Assembly: GCA_030653365.1 (NCBI GenBank)
Contig: JAURZL010000012.1
Location: 1-64,000 of the forward strand
Source: Anaerolineaceae bacterium
GTDB lineage: Bacteria; Chloroflexota; Anaerolineae; Anaerolineales; Anaerolineaceae
Length of the DNA: 64,000 bases
Direction: 5' to 3'
Positions 55,164 through 64,000 of this stretch are shown in pieces. The notes under the pieces were generated by a model, which did no database searches, was not told the origin of the DNA, and saw only the letters and a program-made list of their open reading frames with translations. The stretch's first letter is position 1. Each line of letters starts with the position of its first letter. A program made the translations under genes and the position numbers.

Positions 55164-56440
55164 TGGCAATTAAAGGATTGTGGGGTAAAAAACGAAATAT
55201 AGGATTAAAATCCATTCGAACTGGTTGGATCATGTCAATTCTAATATTGTGGCTTTTTATTCTGGGAAGTTGTATTCCCCAATCACCGCCAGTCAGTAAT
55301 CAAATGCCCACACTCAGCGCCACGCCCAGTCCAATCCCGATGCCAACGATTGAAAACACCCGCGAGGTCGTTGTGGGTCGACAACCCAGGATTGACTATC
55401 CAACACCCCGAATTGCGCCAGTCACACCCATTCCACCACCAGTCACAGCCTTAACAATTCCAGATGAAGTGCGTCTGTTGATCCTGCTGGGTTCTGGCAA
55501 AGAGGCACCTTTTGTCAGCCGTACTGATGTGGTCATGTTGGCTTTTTATCATCCACGCCTGGCAAAGGTTTCCCTGCTTTCATTACCACCTGAAATGTTT
55601 GTATATATCCCTGGATATACCATGCAGCGTGTAAGTGTTGCCTTTGCGGTAGGCGGGTTTGATATGCTCGCTGACACGATTGAATACAATATAGGAATTC
55701 GTCCGGACGAATTCGTGCTTGTCCATCAGGACGATTTTTCCTGGTTTGTGGATGAACTGGAAGGGCTTGATGTGAATGTATTTCGAAATTATTATGAGGT
55801 GTGCGGAGGAATTCCTGCAGGCAGTGTTCATTTTAACGGTGATGATGTGTTCTGTTTTATCAGTTTTCGGGAAAATTCTGATATCCGTGATCAGGCAGTC
55901 CGGCAACAACAGGTTGTTTATCACCTCTTTCAAAGCATGGCCAGGGGTGGAAAACTGATCGAACTTTCAGAGTTGTATTACACCTACCGAAATACAGTTC
56001 AGACCAATTTGACCTTACCACAATTGCTCAATTATATTCCGCTCGGTATCCGGCTTGGACAGGCAGATCGCTTTGGTTTTTTTCCAATGGATATAGGTGA
56101 CTTTATTCCCTGGCAAATACCCGGTGAAGTTAATCCCACAGTGCTGATCCCGCGCAATGAAAGATTATTGAAATATGTTCAGGATGCTTTGGATTTCACC
56201 ACCAACCCGGTACAATCCTCCGATCTGATTATGACATTGGAGTATGAGATGACCATCTCACCCACACCAACCAGTACTTATACGCTTACTTCAACACCCA
56301 CAAGAACAATCACCCCAACAATCACCCCCACCATCTACACCTCCACGATTACACCCGGTGGACCCTCCCTGACTCCATCCAGCACATTGGAAGGAACTCC
56401 TGCACAAAGCACACCATCGCCAACCAGTGGTTATCCTTAA
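55163..56440 (+). CDS. LytR-CpsA-Psr (LCP)-like envelope protein
   Basis: This 425-residue protein has one membrane anchor (about 17-38, ending near a Cys), a Pro-rich linker and an LCP domain (about 95-340). Visible parts are RTDVVMLAFYHPRLAKVSLL, MQRVSVAFAVGGFDMLADTIE and the GDDVFCFISFRE/RQQQVVYHLF region. The residues after about 360 form a long Thr/Pro/Ser tail. LCP proteins transfer glycopolymers to the cell wall or membrane carriers. Several catalytic Arg positions are hard to place by eye, so the enzymatic role is likely but not shown. Confidence 0.84.
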   Translation: MAIKGLWGKKRNIGLKSIRTGWIMSILILWLFILGSCIPQSPPVSNQMPTLSATPSPIPMPTIENTREVVVGRQPRIDYPTPRIAPVTPIPPPVTALTIPDEVRLLILLGSGKEAPFVSRTDVVMLAFYHPRLAKVSLLSLPPEMFVYIPGYTMQRVSVAFAVGGFDMLADTIEYNIGIRPDEFVLVHQDDFSWFVDELEGLDVNVFRNYYEVCGGIPAGSVHFNGDDVFCFISFRENSDIRDQAVRQQQVVYHLFQSMARGGKLIELSELYYTYRNTVQTNLTLPQLLNYIPLGIRLGQADRFGFFPMDIGDFIPWQIPGEVNPTVLIPRNERLLKYVQDALDFTTNPVQSSDLIMTLEYEMTISPTPTSTYTLTSTPTRTITPTITPTIYTSTITPGGPSLTPSSTLEGTPAQSTPSPTSGYP

Positions 56441-56597
56441 AATTGAGTAATGCTTTTGCATTAATTACTTCACAAACTGTTTTTAATCGGCATGAATTAT
56501 GCTACACTAAATCAACATCTTTTTATTGATTAGGGCGTTTTAGGAATTATTTTAATTTTCCAACGCTGTTTATATTTTTAAGGAAGGTTCTTTATTC

Positions 56598-58508
56598 GTG
56601 AATCGCTTTTTCCTGGGATTGCTGATGGTGGGATTGATCGCTGGATTGCTTGGCGGATTGTCGCTCTGGCCTTCTGTTGCCTATGCCGAAGATCAGCCCG
56701 AAGAGGAGGAAGAATACCACCGCATGACGACCATTGTCGTTGATTATGTCGCCCATGAGTGGTGGCTGGTTCGCTGGAAAGATAATGAGATCACCTGTCG
56801 ATTTTTAGTGGAACATACTGGCTTGCCAACAGCCGATGAAGTGGAAACCTGGTGCGGAGTATCCAAAGCAAGGGAATGGACCAATGCAAAACCCTGCAAT
56901 CTGACTGATTCTGGTGGTGATGTAAATCAGTGCCCTGGGGCCTATGTGAGTTATTTCCAAGGTTACCCCGGCGAACGTACAATTGATGTGGAACTACCAC
57001 TCCCACAAGTCTGGTTGGCAATCTCCAATTGCGAACTTAACCCTCCTGAAAACACGTGTACAAGTTTGCCTAACCTGAGGTTTATTGGAGAAGAACCGCT
57101 TGCAAATGAGGCTGTTATTCGAATTCAGGGCACAATTGATGGTGTCCCATTTAGTTGTCCATCTGATTTATGTGATTTGCCCCTTCGTCCGACAGGCTCG
57201 AATGGCGTCCAGATTGAGTTTTGGGCTGACTCATCTTTTGGTGATGCCAGCGAGATTTATACAGCCTTGGTTCGACTGCAACCCTGGGGAGATTTTACCA
57301 ACCCGGAAGGAAGGGCAAACGATCAACATTTATGGTACGTGGACGTGATCTCCAGCCAATGGCGCGGTACACAACCAGCCAGTTGTTCAGAAACGTGGCA
57401 GGTATTCCCGGAGATTGGTGGTCCGCCGCCCTGGTTGCTTACTCCTCCCGATGTGGGCGAATTATATACGAATGTCTCTTTCTATTATCTGGCTGGTATG
57501 TTGATCTCGTCCGGTCAGGTAGATGCCAGTTTCTGTCCAGATGGCGGATTAAATCGAGATTTAGTCGCCAACGCCTGTGGCGTTCAGGAAGCCTATGCAC
57601 AGGTGGTGGATTGGCAAAACATGTTTAACGAAGAGATCATGGCTTCAGCAGTTGAATCAGGCGTTCCCGCACAATTACTAAAAAATGTATTCAGTCGCGA
57701 AAGCCAGTTCTGGCCTGGAATTTATAAAAACTATCAAGAAGCAGGATTAGGTCAACTGACCGAAAATGGTGCAGACACAGTCTTACTCTGGAACCCGAGT
57801 TTCTTCCATCAATTTTGTCCGCTTGTTTTGAGCAGCGAACGCTGTGATCTGGGCTTTGGAAATATATCTGCAGAGGACCAGGCGATGCTGCGCGGTGCAC
57901 TTGTCACCAAAGTCAACTCAACCTGCCCGGAATGTCCGGTGGGGATTGATTTATCCCAGGCAAATTTCTCAGTACGCATCTTTGCAGAAGGTATGATTGC
58001 TAACTGTGAGCAGGTTGGTAAAATCATCCGGAATGTGACCAGCAAGGATCCAGGTCAGATCAGCAATTATGAAGATCTCTGGCGTTTTACCCTGGTAAAT
58101 TACAACGCGGGATCGGGTTGTTTAAGTAATGCCATCCAATTGGCTTATCGTCAATTTGGATATCTTAACTGGGAGAATGTATCCAGCCGATTGGAACCGG
58201 GCTGTATTGGGGCAATTGAATATGTGGACGACATCACCTTTATCGCCAGCGGTGTGGAACCAACACCTACCAGTTGGGTGCAATTTGCCACTCCAGATTC
58301 GGCTCAATTAACCGCAATGGCAACCATGGCTACAATGCAGCCGACCTTTGTATTTCCAACAATAACCCCATTGCCAACCACTTCCCAGGGAACACCCCAA
58401 CCAACCGCGACACTTGGAAATTACCCGGGTGGTCCTACACCTACCCCTGGAGATTCGGGATACCCGGAATGGCCAACCCCAGGTCCGACTGATTCTAATT
58501 ACCCGTAG
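56598..58508 (+). CDS. exported protein with lytic-transglycosylase-like domain
   Basis: This 636-residue protein starts at GTG (AAGGAAGG upstream). A signal peptide ends near VAYAED (about residue 30). The N-terminal 300 residues are beta-rich with many Cys. A lysozyme-like domain (about 330-560) follows, with the candidate catalytic Glu368 in FSRESQFW, then AGLGQLTENGAD and LVNYNAGSGC, matching the E, GxxQ and NYNAG landmarks of soluble lytic transglycosylases. The last 80 residues are a Pro/Thr/Gly tail like that of the LCP protein upstream. It probably cuts or binds peptidoglycan outside the cell. Confidence 0.82.
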   Translation: MNRFFLGLLMVGLIAGLLGGLSLWPSVAYAEDQPEEEEEYHRMTTIVVDYVAHEWWLVRWKDNEITCRFLVEHTGLPTADEVETWCGVSKAREWTNAKPCNLTDSGGDVNQCPGAYVSYFQGYPGERTIDVELPLPQVWLAISNCELNPPENTCTSLPNLRFIGEEPLANEAVIRIQGTIDGVPFSCPSDLCDLPLRPTGSNGVQIEFWADSSFGDASEIYTALVRLQPWGDFTNPEGRANDQHLWYVDVISSQWRGTQPASCSETWQVFPEIGGPPPWLLTPPDVGELYTNVSFYYLAGMLISSGQVDASFCPDGGLNRDLVANACGVQEAYAQVVDWQNMFNEEIMASAVESGVPAQLLKNVFSRESQFWPGIYKNYQEAGLGQLTENGADTVLLWNPSFFHQFCPLVLSSERCDLGFGNISAEDQAMLRGALVTKVNSTCPECPVGIDLSQANFSVRIFAEGMIANCEQVGKIIRNVTSKDPGQISNYEDLWRFTLVNYNAGSGCLSNAIQLAYRQFGYLNWENVSSRLEPGCIGAIEYVDDITFIASGVEPTPTSWVQFATPDSAQLTAMATMATMQPTFVFPTITPLPTTSQGTPQPTATLGNYPGGPTPTPGDSGYPEWPTPGPTDSNYP

Positions 58509-58658
58509 TTTAACCAATTATCAGATCATCTAAATAAATCGGGATCGAACTGGCTGTTTAGATGAAAAGAAATTAGTATCAGGTTGTATAACTTTCAACC
58601 AATCTATCTTTCAATTGAAATGGTTGATTTCCGTTATAATGTGGAGACAGGAGATAGT

Positions 58659-59297
58659 ATGTTCAATCCATTTAAGCGAAAAGAAGACGAAAACAAAATG
58701 CGGGAATCAGGACGAATGCCACCCGGTCAATCCCTGACACAACGCTTCCCGGTTTTGCATTATGGTCCCATTCCTTCTGTTGACCTCACCACATGGACAT
58801 TTAAATTCTGGGGATTGGTTGAACAACCGCTGACACTTACATGGGAAGAATTTAATCAGTTGCCGAAAACAACAATCAAAATGGATCTCCATTGTGTCAC
58901 ACGCTGGAGTATGTTCGATACTGAATGGGAAGGAGTGTTGATTAATACGATCATCGACAAAGGTTTGCTGAAGATTAAACCCGAAGCAAAATTTGTTGTT
59001 CAACACGCTGAATATGGATATACCACCAACCTGCCATTATCTGTGATGCTGCAGGATAATTTTTTATTAGCAACCCATTATAATAATCAACCACTTTCGG
59101 CGGATCATGGCTATCCTTTGCGAGGTGTGGTGGGAGCGATACCTGGCCGGGATGATCTTGAAACACCATATTTATGGAAGGGTGCCAAATGGATTCGCGG
59201 ACTGGAATTTATTTCTGAAGATCGCCAGGGATTCTGGGAACAAGCCGGATATCATAATGAAGCTGATGTCTGGAAAGAACAACGCACGCAGTGGTAA
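58659..59297 (+). CDS. sulfite-oxidase-fold molybdopterin oxidoreductase (YuiH-like)
   Basis: This 212-residue protein has the sulfite oxidase molybdopterin domain only. The Mo-ligating Cys79 lies in MDLHCVTRWS, and ADHGYPLRGVVGAIPG and YLWKGAKWI follow. There is no Tat signal or haem domain, so it is the cytosolic YuiH-like kind with unknown substrate. AGGAGAT lies five bases before the ATG at 58659. It needs Moco, as does the large hydroxylase at 42586. It is convergent with the LysM gene. Confidence 0.9.
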   Translation: MFNPFKRKEDENKMRESGRMPPGQSLTQRFPVLHYGPIPSVDLTTWTFKFWGLVEQPLTLTWEEFNQLPKTTIKMDLHCVTRWSMFDTEWEGVLINTIIDKGLLKIKPEAKFVVQHAEYGYTTNLPLSVMLQDNFLLATHYNNQPLSADHGYPLRGVVGAIPGRDDLETPYLWKGAKWIRGLEFISEDRQGFWEQAGYHNEADVWKEQRTQW

Positions 59298-59306
59298 GAA
59301 CCTGAA

Positions 59307-60101
59307 TTATCTTCGTTGTAATCGGATGGCGTAAAAGCCGGAACCAAGACCAACAACCAAAATCAATCCCCCCAGGATTCCCAATAATGGTGATCGGCTG
59401 GTTTGTGGACTTTCTTCCAATTCCACTTCTCCAGAACTACTGATCTGTGCACCAAAATCAATTCGGACGGTATCACCAGCATTAAGCCGTAATGTAGCGC
59501 TGGTGCGCATAGTTGGATTATAGCCAGCGGGAATTGCAACACTGATTGTGTAATTGCCCTCATCCAATTCGTTGAAACAAATTTCTTCCGTGTTATTCGT
59601 CGTTTTAGTCAGGGAGACATTTCCTGCGCGATCGTTAATGCTTACGGCACCACCAGCCAGCGGTAATTCAATCGTTTCATCATCGATTAAAGTGTTGCCA
59701 TTAATATCTTCAAACAAAAGCACACAAATATCTCCTGTTCCATTAAATGGGGTTGGGGATGGCAGAAGCGGCGTAGGGGTTTGTTCTGGACCAGGACCTG
59801 TCTCAGGTTCAACTGTATCCAGAATCAATTCCCGTCCTACCCGTAAAAATAGACATCCATCTCCTCCGAGATCATTTAAAAGGCGCAGCTGATCTTCAGA
59901 GACATTGTTTAACAAAGAAATACTGATACAAGTGTCACCTTCTTTAATTGTGTAAATAATTCGTCCATCCGGTTGAGCGGTTGGGGTGAAATAATATACC
60001 TGAGGGTCAATGTTGGCGGAAACATTTCCTGCCACATAGAAAGTGCTGACCCCGAGAATGAGTAGAAGGATAGAAAAAACCAACAATAAGTGCTTTTGCA
60101 T
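59307..60101 (-). CDS. LysM protein with SD-repeat-like domain and C-terminal anchor
   Basis: This 264-residue exported protein has a signal segment (1-29), a LysM domain (about 48-94, IIYTIKEGDTCISISLL with two Cys) that should bind N-acetylglucosamine polymers, and a Pro linker. A SdrD B/CNA-B-like beta domain follows (about 125-215, FEDINGNTLIDDETIELPLAGG). The C-terminal membrane helix (about 238-258) ends in basic residues, like a cell-wall or membrane anchor. It has no catalytic motif. Confidence 0.87.
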   Translation of the reverse strand: MQKHLLLVFSILLLILGVSTFYVAGNVSANIDPQVYYFTPTAQPDGRIIYTIKEGDTCISISLLNNVSEDQLRLLNDLGGDGCLFLRVGRELILDTVEPETGPGPEQTPTPLLPSPTPFNGTGDICVLLFEDINGNTLIDDETIELPLAGGAVSINDRAGNVSLTKTTNNTEEICFNELDEGNYTISVAIPAGYNPTMRTSATLRLNAGDTVRIDFGAQISSSGEVELEESPQTSRSPLLGILGGLILVVGLGSGFYAIRLQRR

Positions 60102-60262
60102 CGATGGGGATTATAACATAATCAAGCTTTGAATAATTGACTAACTGATTAGTGAACACCAATTTACGTATAGATTTGAGGATCACTTTCGGGTTTCTTT
60201 ATTACGTTTTTTCCAATGATGACTTGTCAAAAAGAAAAATACTTAATTAGAAGGATGATCTC

Positions 60263-61198
60263 TTAATCACTTAATTGATGTAAAAAATTTAAAATTTTCT
60301 CGCGATAAAGCTGATCTTCAGGATTTTCACCCAATCCGTTTTCGGTAAAGATCAAGTGGTCTGCTCCTTCGACAATAAACAATTCCACATTGTTTCCAGC
60401 TGCTTCCTGTAGGAGATAAGCATTTTCCAAAGAAATCTGACTATCACTCGAACCATGCATGATCAATACCGGTCGGGGATCGATTTTAGAAATATCTTTT
60501 TCAGGCGATGCATTCGCCGGCCAGACACCATACACCGTCAGCATTCCTAATTTTGAAAATGGGACAAAAAGCTGTATCCCGGCTTCCGGAAAATCCATCA
60601 AACGCATACCATGGCTGATCATTCTATCGATGGACGCATACGCACTGACACTGATGACTGCATCCACATCCGGACGTATAGCAGCAGTGCGGATAGCTAC
60701 TGCGCCGCCCATGGACAATCCTAATAAAGTAATAGGTTTGTCAGTAATTTCGGGGTTTACCTTAATCCAATCCAAAACGGGAATAACATCCCGTATTTCT
60801 TCAAACGCCAAACCAATACGCTCTCCGCCACTGCGGCCATGCGCGCGCATATCCTGCACAAAAACTGCATATCCTGCTTCGTTTAAAAAGACTGCTTGTG
60901 GAAGGAGCGATGATGCATCCAGTCCATCCATACCATGTAAAACAACAACCACGCCTTTTGGGTCATTGGTGGGGATCCACCAACCCTGCAAATCGATCCC
61001 GTCACTGCTGGTGAGTGAAATTGTCTCTGCTGTTAATCCTAATTCCTCCGGGGTGTTTTCCATCTTCACAACCCGGTGTGAAAAAGTACTCTTAATAAAG
61101 ATGATTGAGAAAATATACATTCCTATAGCTGTGAAAGCGATTAAGCCTGCTACAACCCAAATGATTATTTTCCAACCAGGTTTATTTTTTCTTTTCAT
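60263..61198 (-). CDS. membrane-anchored alpha/beta hydrolase
   Basis: This 311-residue hydrolase has an N-terminal membrane helix (about 9-33). The nucleophile Ser is in GLSMGGAV, an acidic residue is in MHGSSDSQ and the His in GADHLIFTE. VLHGMDGLDASS holds the oxyanion-hole region. It resembles the YqkD/BAAT-like family of serine hydrolases, substrate unknown. AAGGAG precedes the ATG. Confidence 0.9.
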   Translation of the reverse strand: MKRKNKPGWKIIIWVVAGLIAFTAIGMYIFSIIFIKSTFSHRVVKMENTPEELGLTAETISLTSSDGIDLQGWWIPTNDPKGVVVVLHGMDGLDASSLLPQAVFLNEAGYAVFVQDMRAHGRSGGERIGLAFEEIRDVIPVLDWIKVNPEITDKPITLLGLSMGGAVAIRTAAIRPDVDAVISVSAYASIDRMISHGMRLMDFPEAGIQLFVPFSKLGMLTVYGVWPANASPEKDISKIDPRPVLIMHGSSDSQISLENAYLLQEAAGNNVELFIVEGADHLIFTENGLGENPEDQLYREKILNFLHQLSD

Positions 61199-61315
61199 GA
61201 ATTTCTCCTTTTTTGAGCAGTATGATTATAACCAATAAAACCAACAATTCTTTTTTGACTCATAAGAAACGAATCATCGTCGATTCTTGTATTCAAACAC
61301 AAACAGTTATTTTAA

Positions 61316-61347
61316 AAAGGATGTGAATTTTGTATTTCACATCCTTT
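61316..61347 (-). terminator. rho-independent terminator of the MerR/TipAS gene
   Basis: AAAGGATGTGAA (61316-61327) and TTCACATCCTTT (61336-61347) pair perfectly around eight bases. On the minus strand TTTTTAAAAT follows, a proper U-tail, 24 bases after the stop codon at 61371. Confidence 0.88.
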
Positions 61348-61370
61348 AATCGAGTTGTTATTAAAGTTGA

Positions 61371-62114
61371 TTATGCTTTGTTCTTTACATAGAATGCTAC
61401 AGCTTTCCGAACGAAATCTGCCAGATCAGGATGAATCTTGTCAAAATTCTTCCTGAAACGTGGATCATCATTGTAAAGATCCGCCAGACCAAGCAATTGT
61501 TCTGCGTTTGGCACCCAGAAGTAATTCATGTGTTGCCGCCAGCGCACCACGCATGCCTGCGCTTCGTGGGAGTCTGGACCCTTGCTCATTGCTTCCAAAA
61601 ATCCCTGGTACACAGCATTGCCTTCGTCTCCGATTTTTTGTTTTTCTGCGGCAGAATAATTCTTCCATTTTCTATTGGATTCCTTTACTGTTTCCGGATT
61701 ATAAAGCTGCATAGCTTCTTTTTCCATCTCCGCCTGTTGTTCGTCACTAAATGCTTCAAACAATACTTTCTTGTTCATTTTTTCTTCTCCTTGTATGTAT
61801 TTCAATGTCAGATCAACGGTTGCGATCAGCTTTTCCAGGCGTGTGATTCGCTTTCCCAGTTGATTTTTATGCTCCTCCAGCGCTTGTGGGAGGTCATAAT
61901 CATCGTGCCCCATGATCTCTTTAATTTGCTCGAGTGGCATATCCAGCTCACGATAAAACAATATCTGCTGCAGCTTCAACAAAGACGCATCGGAGTAGTA
62001 GCGGTATCCATTTTCACCCAGGGCATCCGGAAGGAGTAATCCGATCTGATCGTAATAGCGCAGGGTACGCGGGGTGATATGTGCCAGTTGAGATAATTGT
62101 TTTACGGTTAACAT
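61371..62114 (-). CDS. MerR-family regulator with TipAS antibiotic-binding domain
   Basis: This 247-residue regulator has a MerR winged-helix domain (1-70, with ITPRTLRYYDQIGLL and GYRYYSD), a dimerisation coil (about 75-110) and a C-terminal TipAS domain (about 112-247, with AMSKGPDSHEAQACVVRWRQHM). TipAS binds thiopeptides and other multidrug ligands. No target gene is adjacent, so autoregulation through the promoter at 62121-62151 is the visible link. The ATG coincides with the expected transcription start, and no ribosome site is present. Confidence 0.94.
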   Translation of the reverse strand: MLTVKQLSQLAHITPRTLRYYDQIGLLLPDALGENGYRYYSDASLLKLQQILFYRELDMPLEQIKEIMGHDDYDLPQALEEHKNQLGKRITRLEKLIATVDLTLKYIQGEEKMNKKVLFEAFSDEQQAEMEKEAMQLYNPETVKESNRKWKNYSAAEKQKIGDEGNAVYQGFLEAMSKGPDSHEAQACVVRWRQHMNYFWVPNAEQLLGLADLYNDDPRFRKNFDKIHPDLADFVRKAVAFYVKNKA

Positions 62115-62120
62115 GCCAAT

Positions 62121-62151
62121 AGTATAAACTATGACGTAACGTTAATGTCAA
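62121..62151 (-). promoter_or_regulatory. MerR-type promoter, 19-bp spacer
   Basis: On the minus strand TTGACA (62146-62151), 19 bases, then TATACT (62121-62126). The long spacer is the hallmark of MerR-activated promoters. The spacer holds TAACGTTA, an eight-base palindrome, between TGAC and GTCA. Transcription would start about seven bases on, at the A of the ATG at 62114, so the mRNA is probably leaderless. Confidence 0.8.
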
Positions 62152-62311
62152 GGATTTTTTAACTTAATTTTGTTAACAGAATTTGATCATTTCTGTGATT
62201 GGTGGGGTGGTTTACAAAACTACCTCATCGAAAATGGATATCAAAACCAGACAGATATTTCTCTACGGTATAATTGAGCTAAGCATCCAGGTATTCAAAA
62301 AGGAGCATACT

Positions 62312-63610
62312 ATGCCGCTCAAGATATTGGTAGGAACACAATGGGGAGATGAGGGAAAGGGTCGTATTGTGGATCTTTTATCCTCGCAATCGGATATTGT
62401 CGCTCGATTTAATGGCGGCGATAATGCCGGACATACGGTAAATGTTTCAAACCATACTTTTAAACTTCATTTGATCCCGTCCGGGATTATTCATCCGCAC
62501 ACCCTGGGTGTTCTGGGTAACGGTCTGGTGATAAATCCGAAATCGTTATTAATAGAAATTGAAATGTTGCGAGACTCAGGGGTTGAAATCTCTCCAGAAC
62601 GATTGTTAATCAGTTATGCAGCCCATCTGATCATGCCCGGACATATCACACTCGATCGAGCGAAAGAAACCAATCTTGGAAAGGGTCAAATCGGTACAAC
62701 TGGCCGTGGAATTGGTCCGGCGTATACGGATAAAGTCAGCCGAAAAGGTTTGCGAATGATTGATATGCTCGATCTTGCGCTTTTTGAGGAAAGAATCAGA
62801 TTGCATATGCAGCAAGTCAATTATGATCTGTCTTTCCATTATCAAACGGCACCATTAAAGGTTGAACCTGTTGTCAGTGATTACCTGGAATATGCCCGTC
62901 AACTACATGATTATATTGTAGATACCGGTGCTGTACTGGATATGGCATTACATGAAGGCAAGCTCGTGTTGGCGGAGGGAGCACAGGGAATGCTGCTCGA
63001 TATTGATCATGGCAGTTATCCATTTGTAACCAGCTCGAATGTTACTGCGACAGGTGTTTTCAGCGGATTGGGGATAGGAATTTGTAAGGTTGAGAATGTT
63101 ATTGGCGCAACCAAAGCATTCCAATCGCGCGTAGGTGCCGGTCCCTTCCCAACCGAATTGGATGGTGAAATGGCAACACGTTTACGCGGCACCGGTGCCA
63201 AACCCTGGGATGAATTCGGTACCACAACCGGGCGACCCAGGCGGGTGGGCTGGCTGGATGGAGTCCTGTTACGATACGCAAGGCGGGTAAATGGGCTCAC
63301 CGATCTGGTATTGACCAAATTGGATGTACTCAGTGGGTTGGAACAGATTAAGGTTTGCACCGCTTATGAGGATGTCAATGGCGAACAGTATGCCATACCA
63401 CCCATGGGAATTACCCAACTGGATCAATACAAACCCGTTTATGAAACCTTGCCTGGCTGGCAGGAAGACCTGACAGCTGTTCGTCAGTGGGATGATCTTC
63501 CGAAAGCTGCACAAGAATATATTCGCTTTGTTGAAAAAATCAGCGGTGTGCTTGTAATGCTTGCATCTGTTGGTCCCGAAAGATCTCAGGTGGTGGAAGT
63601 CCCGGCGTGA
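62312..63610 (+). CDS. purA: adenylosuccinate synthetase
   Basis: The product converts IMP, aspartate and GTP to adenylosuccinate in AMP synthesis. It has 432 residues from the ATG at 62312, with AAGGAG upstream, the usual size; the open frame runs further upstream but the extra codons are not family-like. Motifs are TQWGDEGKGR (GTP loop), NGGDNAGHT, GTTGRGIGPAYTDK and TTGRPRRVGWLD. The next gene's GTG overlaps its stop by three bases. Confidence 0.97.
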   Translation: MPLKILVGTQWGDEGKGRIVDLLSSQSDIVARFNGGDNAGHTVNVSNHTFKLHLIPSGIIHPHTLGVLGNGLVINPKSLLIEIEMLRDSGVEISPERLLISYAAHLIMPGHITLDRAKETNLGKGQIGTTGRGIGPAYTDKVSRKGLRMIDMLDLALFEERIRLHMQQVNYDLSFHYQTAPLKVEPVVSDYLEYARQLHDYIVDTGAVLDMALHEGKLVLAEGAQGMLLDIDHGSYPFVTSSNVTATGVFSGLGIGICKVENVIGATKAFQSRVGAGPFPTELDGEMATRLRGTGAKPWDEFGTTTGRPRRVGWLDGVLLRYARRVNGLTDLVLTKLDVLSGLEQIKVCTAYEDVNGEQYAIPPMGITQLDQYKPVYETLPGWQEDLTAVRQWDDLPKAAQEYIRFVEKISGVLVMLASVGPERSQVVEVPA

Positions 63611-64000
63611 AACGTGTGTTTGTCCCAGGATTGATTTTGATTTTTGCAGGGTTTCTTTCCGCATGCATGGCAACCACACCTGAACCAACGCCGCTGACAC
63701 CAACCGAAACTGCAACATTGATCCCCACGCCCACCATTACAATAGATTGGTTCCCTGCTACTGCTACGCCTACCCCAAGACCAACCCAAATAATTGAACC
63801 AACACAGGAGATGCGTCCAGGAATTGGATCAATCCTTGTTGAGGATCTCTTTTCTTCTGGTTCAGAATGGCGCACAGGAAATTTCAGTGCTGGTAATATC
63901 ACCCGGGTAAATGACACAATTACATTGGCGATCCAACAATCCAAAGCCAATCTACTCAGCCTCGAAAGTAAAAATACTTTTCGCGATTTTAATCTCGAAA
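63607..64000 (+). CDS. lipoprotein, 3' end beyond the window
   Basis: A frame starting with GTG at 63607, overlapping the purA stop (GTGA), runs without a stop to the window edge (131 codons). It encodes a lipoprotein signal ending in LSAC, a Pro/Thr-rich linker (EPTPLTPTETATL and onward) and the start of a domain with ILVEDLFSSGSEWRTG. That last part resembles LamG/concanavalin-like exported proteins of Chloroflexota, but too little is visible to name it. Translational coupling to purA is positional only. Confidence 0.75.
   Translation, partial: MKRVFVPGLILIFAGFLSACMATTPEPTPLTPTETATLIPTPTITIDWFPATATPTPRPTQIIEPTQEMRPGIGSILVEDLFSSGSEWRTGNFSAGNITRVNDTITLAIQQSKANLLSLESKNTFRDFNLE

Noticed and set aside
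61431..62039. Plus-strand 202-codon frame opposite the MerR/TipAS gene
   Set aside because: The minus-strand frame encodes complete MerR and TipAS domains with promoter and terminator; the opposite frame is Phe/Leu-rich and has no family signature.
62183..62311. N-terminal extension of PurA
   Set aside because: The 43 extra codons are unlike the family, and AAGGAG with ATG at 62312 gives the standard start.
63540..63950. Minus-strand frame of 136 codons opposite the purA end and the lipoprotein gene
   Set aside because: Its Gly/Val-rich product is the shadow of Pro/Thr codons on the plus strand, where a lipoprotein signal and linker are evident.

Overview
The window looks like a chromosomal segment of a Chloroflexota bacterium, probably class Anaerolineae. 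This is inferred from gene content and style, not from a marker gene. The supporting signs are an R3H/AAA ATPase next to tmk, a DUF3160 lipoprotein, Pro/Thr-rich linkers on several exported proteins, lipoproteins and LysM/LCP-type surface proteins with no outer-membrane machinery, PdxST-type vitamin B6 synthesis, and many small Chloroflexota-style hypotheticals. No rRNA, tRNA, CRISPR array, prophage or insertion sequence was seen.

Layout. 0-4 kb: a 14-bp minisatellite, then two TPR-GGDEF paralogues with altered GGDEF signatures. 4-6.6 kb: a GH1 beta-glucosidase and a kinase-fold protein lacking its catalytic residues. 6.6-14.1 kb (minus): a tight cluster R3H-ATPase > tmk > DsbA-cyclophilin fusion lipoprotein > PrsW-like protease, preceded by pdxS > pdxT > a GNAT-like gene. 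14.2-17.3 kb: an eroding stretch with a frameshifted methyltransferase, a PAS-GGDEF gene, a rhodanese with an in-frame UGA (candidate selenoprotein), a membrane protein and an NrfA-like C-terminal remnant. 17.4-19.8 kb: two tandem MFS paralogues. 20-24.6 kb: an iron-type ABC importer. 24.7-29 kb: a DMT exporter with a His-rich tail, then an MFS sugar transporter coupled to a GH2 glycosidase. 29-42.5 kb: a fused Dpp-type permease, an AhpD-like protein, DUF3592, DUF3160, a beta-propeller protein with a newly found 58-codon zinc-ribbon gene, chrA, and a run of zinc-ribbon protein, HAD phosphatase and aldo/keto reductase.

42.6-52.2 kb is a long minus-strand operon: BMP-family lipoprotein, two permeases and a double ATPase (nucleoside/purine-type importer), followed by a 2-hydroxyacid dehydrogenase-like protein, a FAD subunit and a fused [2Fe-2S]-molybdopterin hydroxylase. 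It reads as uptake plus oxidative breakdown of purines or related N-heterocycles. 52.5-60 kb holds an MFS transporter and a surface-related group (unknown protein, LCP protein, lytic-transglycosylase-like protein, YuiH-type molybdoenzyme, LysM protein). 60-64 kb holds an alpha/beta hydrolase, a MerR/TipAS regulator with a 19-bp-spacer promoter and apparently leaderless mRNA, purA, and the start of a lipoprotein gene running off the edge.

The observation most worth following is the rhodanese at 15750-16226. UGA stands where a Cys would be in a YCTxP active-site loop, reading continues for 39 conserved-looking codons, and a GC-rich hairpin with a G-starting loop begins at a bacterial-SECIS-like distance. 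A nonsense mutation in an eroding neighbourhood is the rival explanation.
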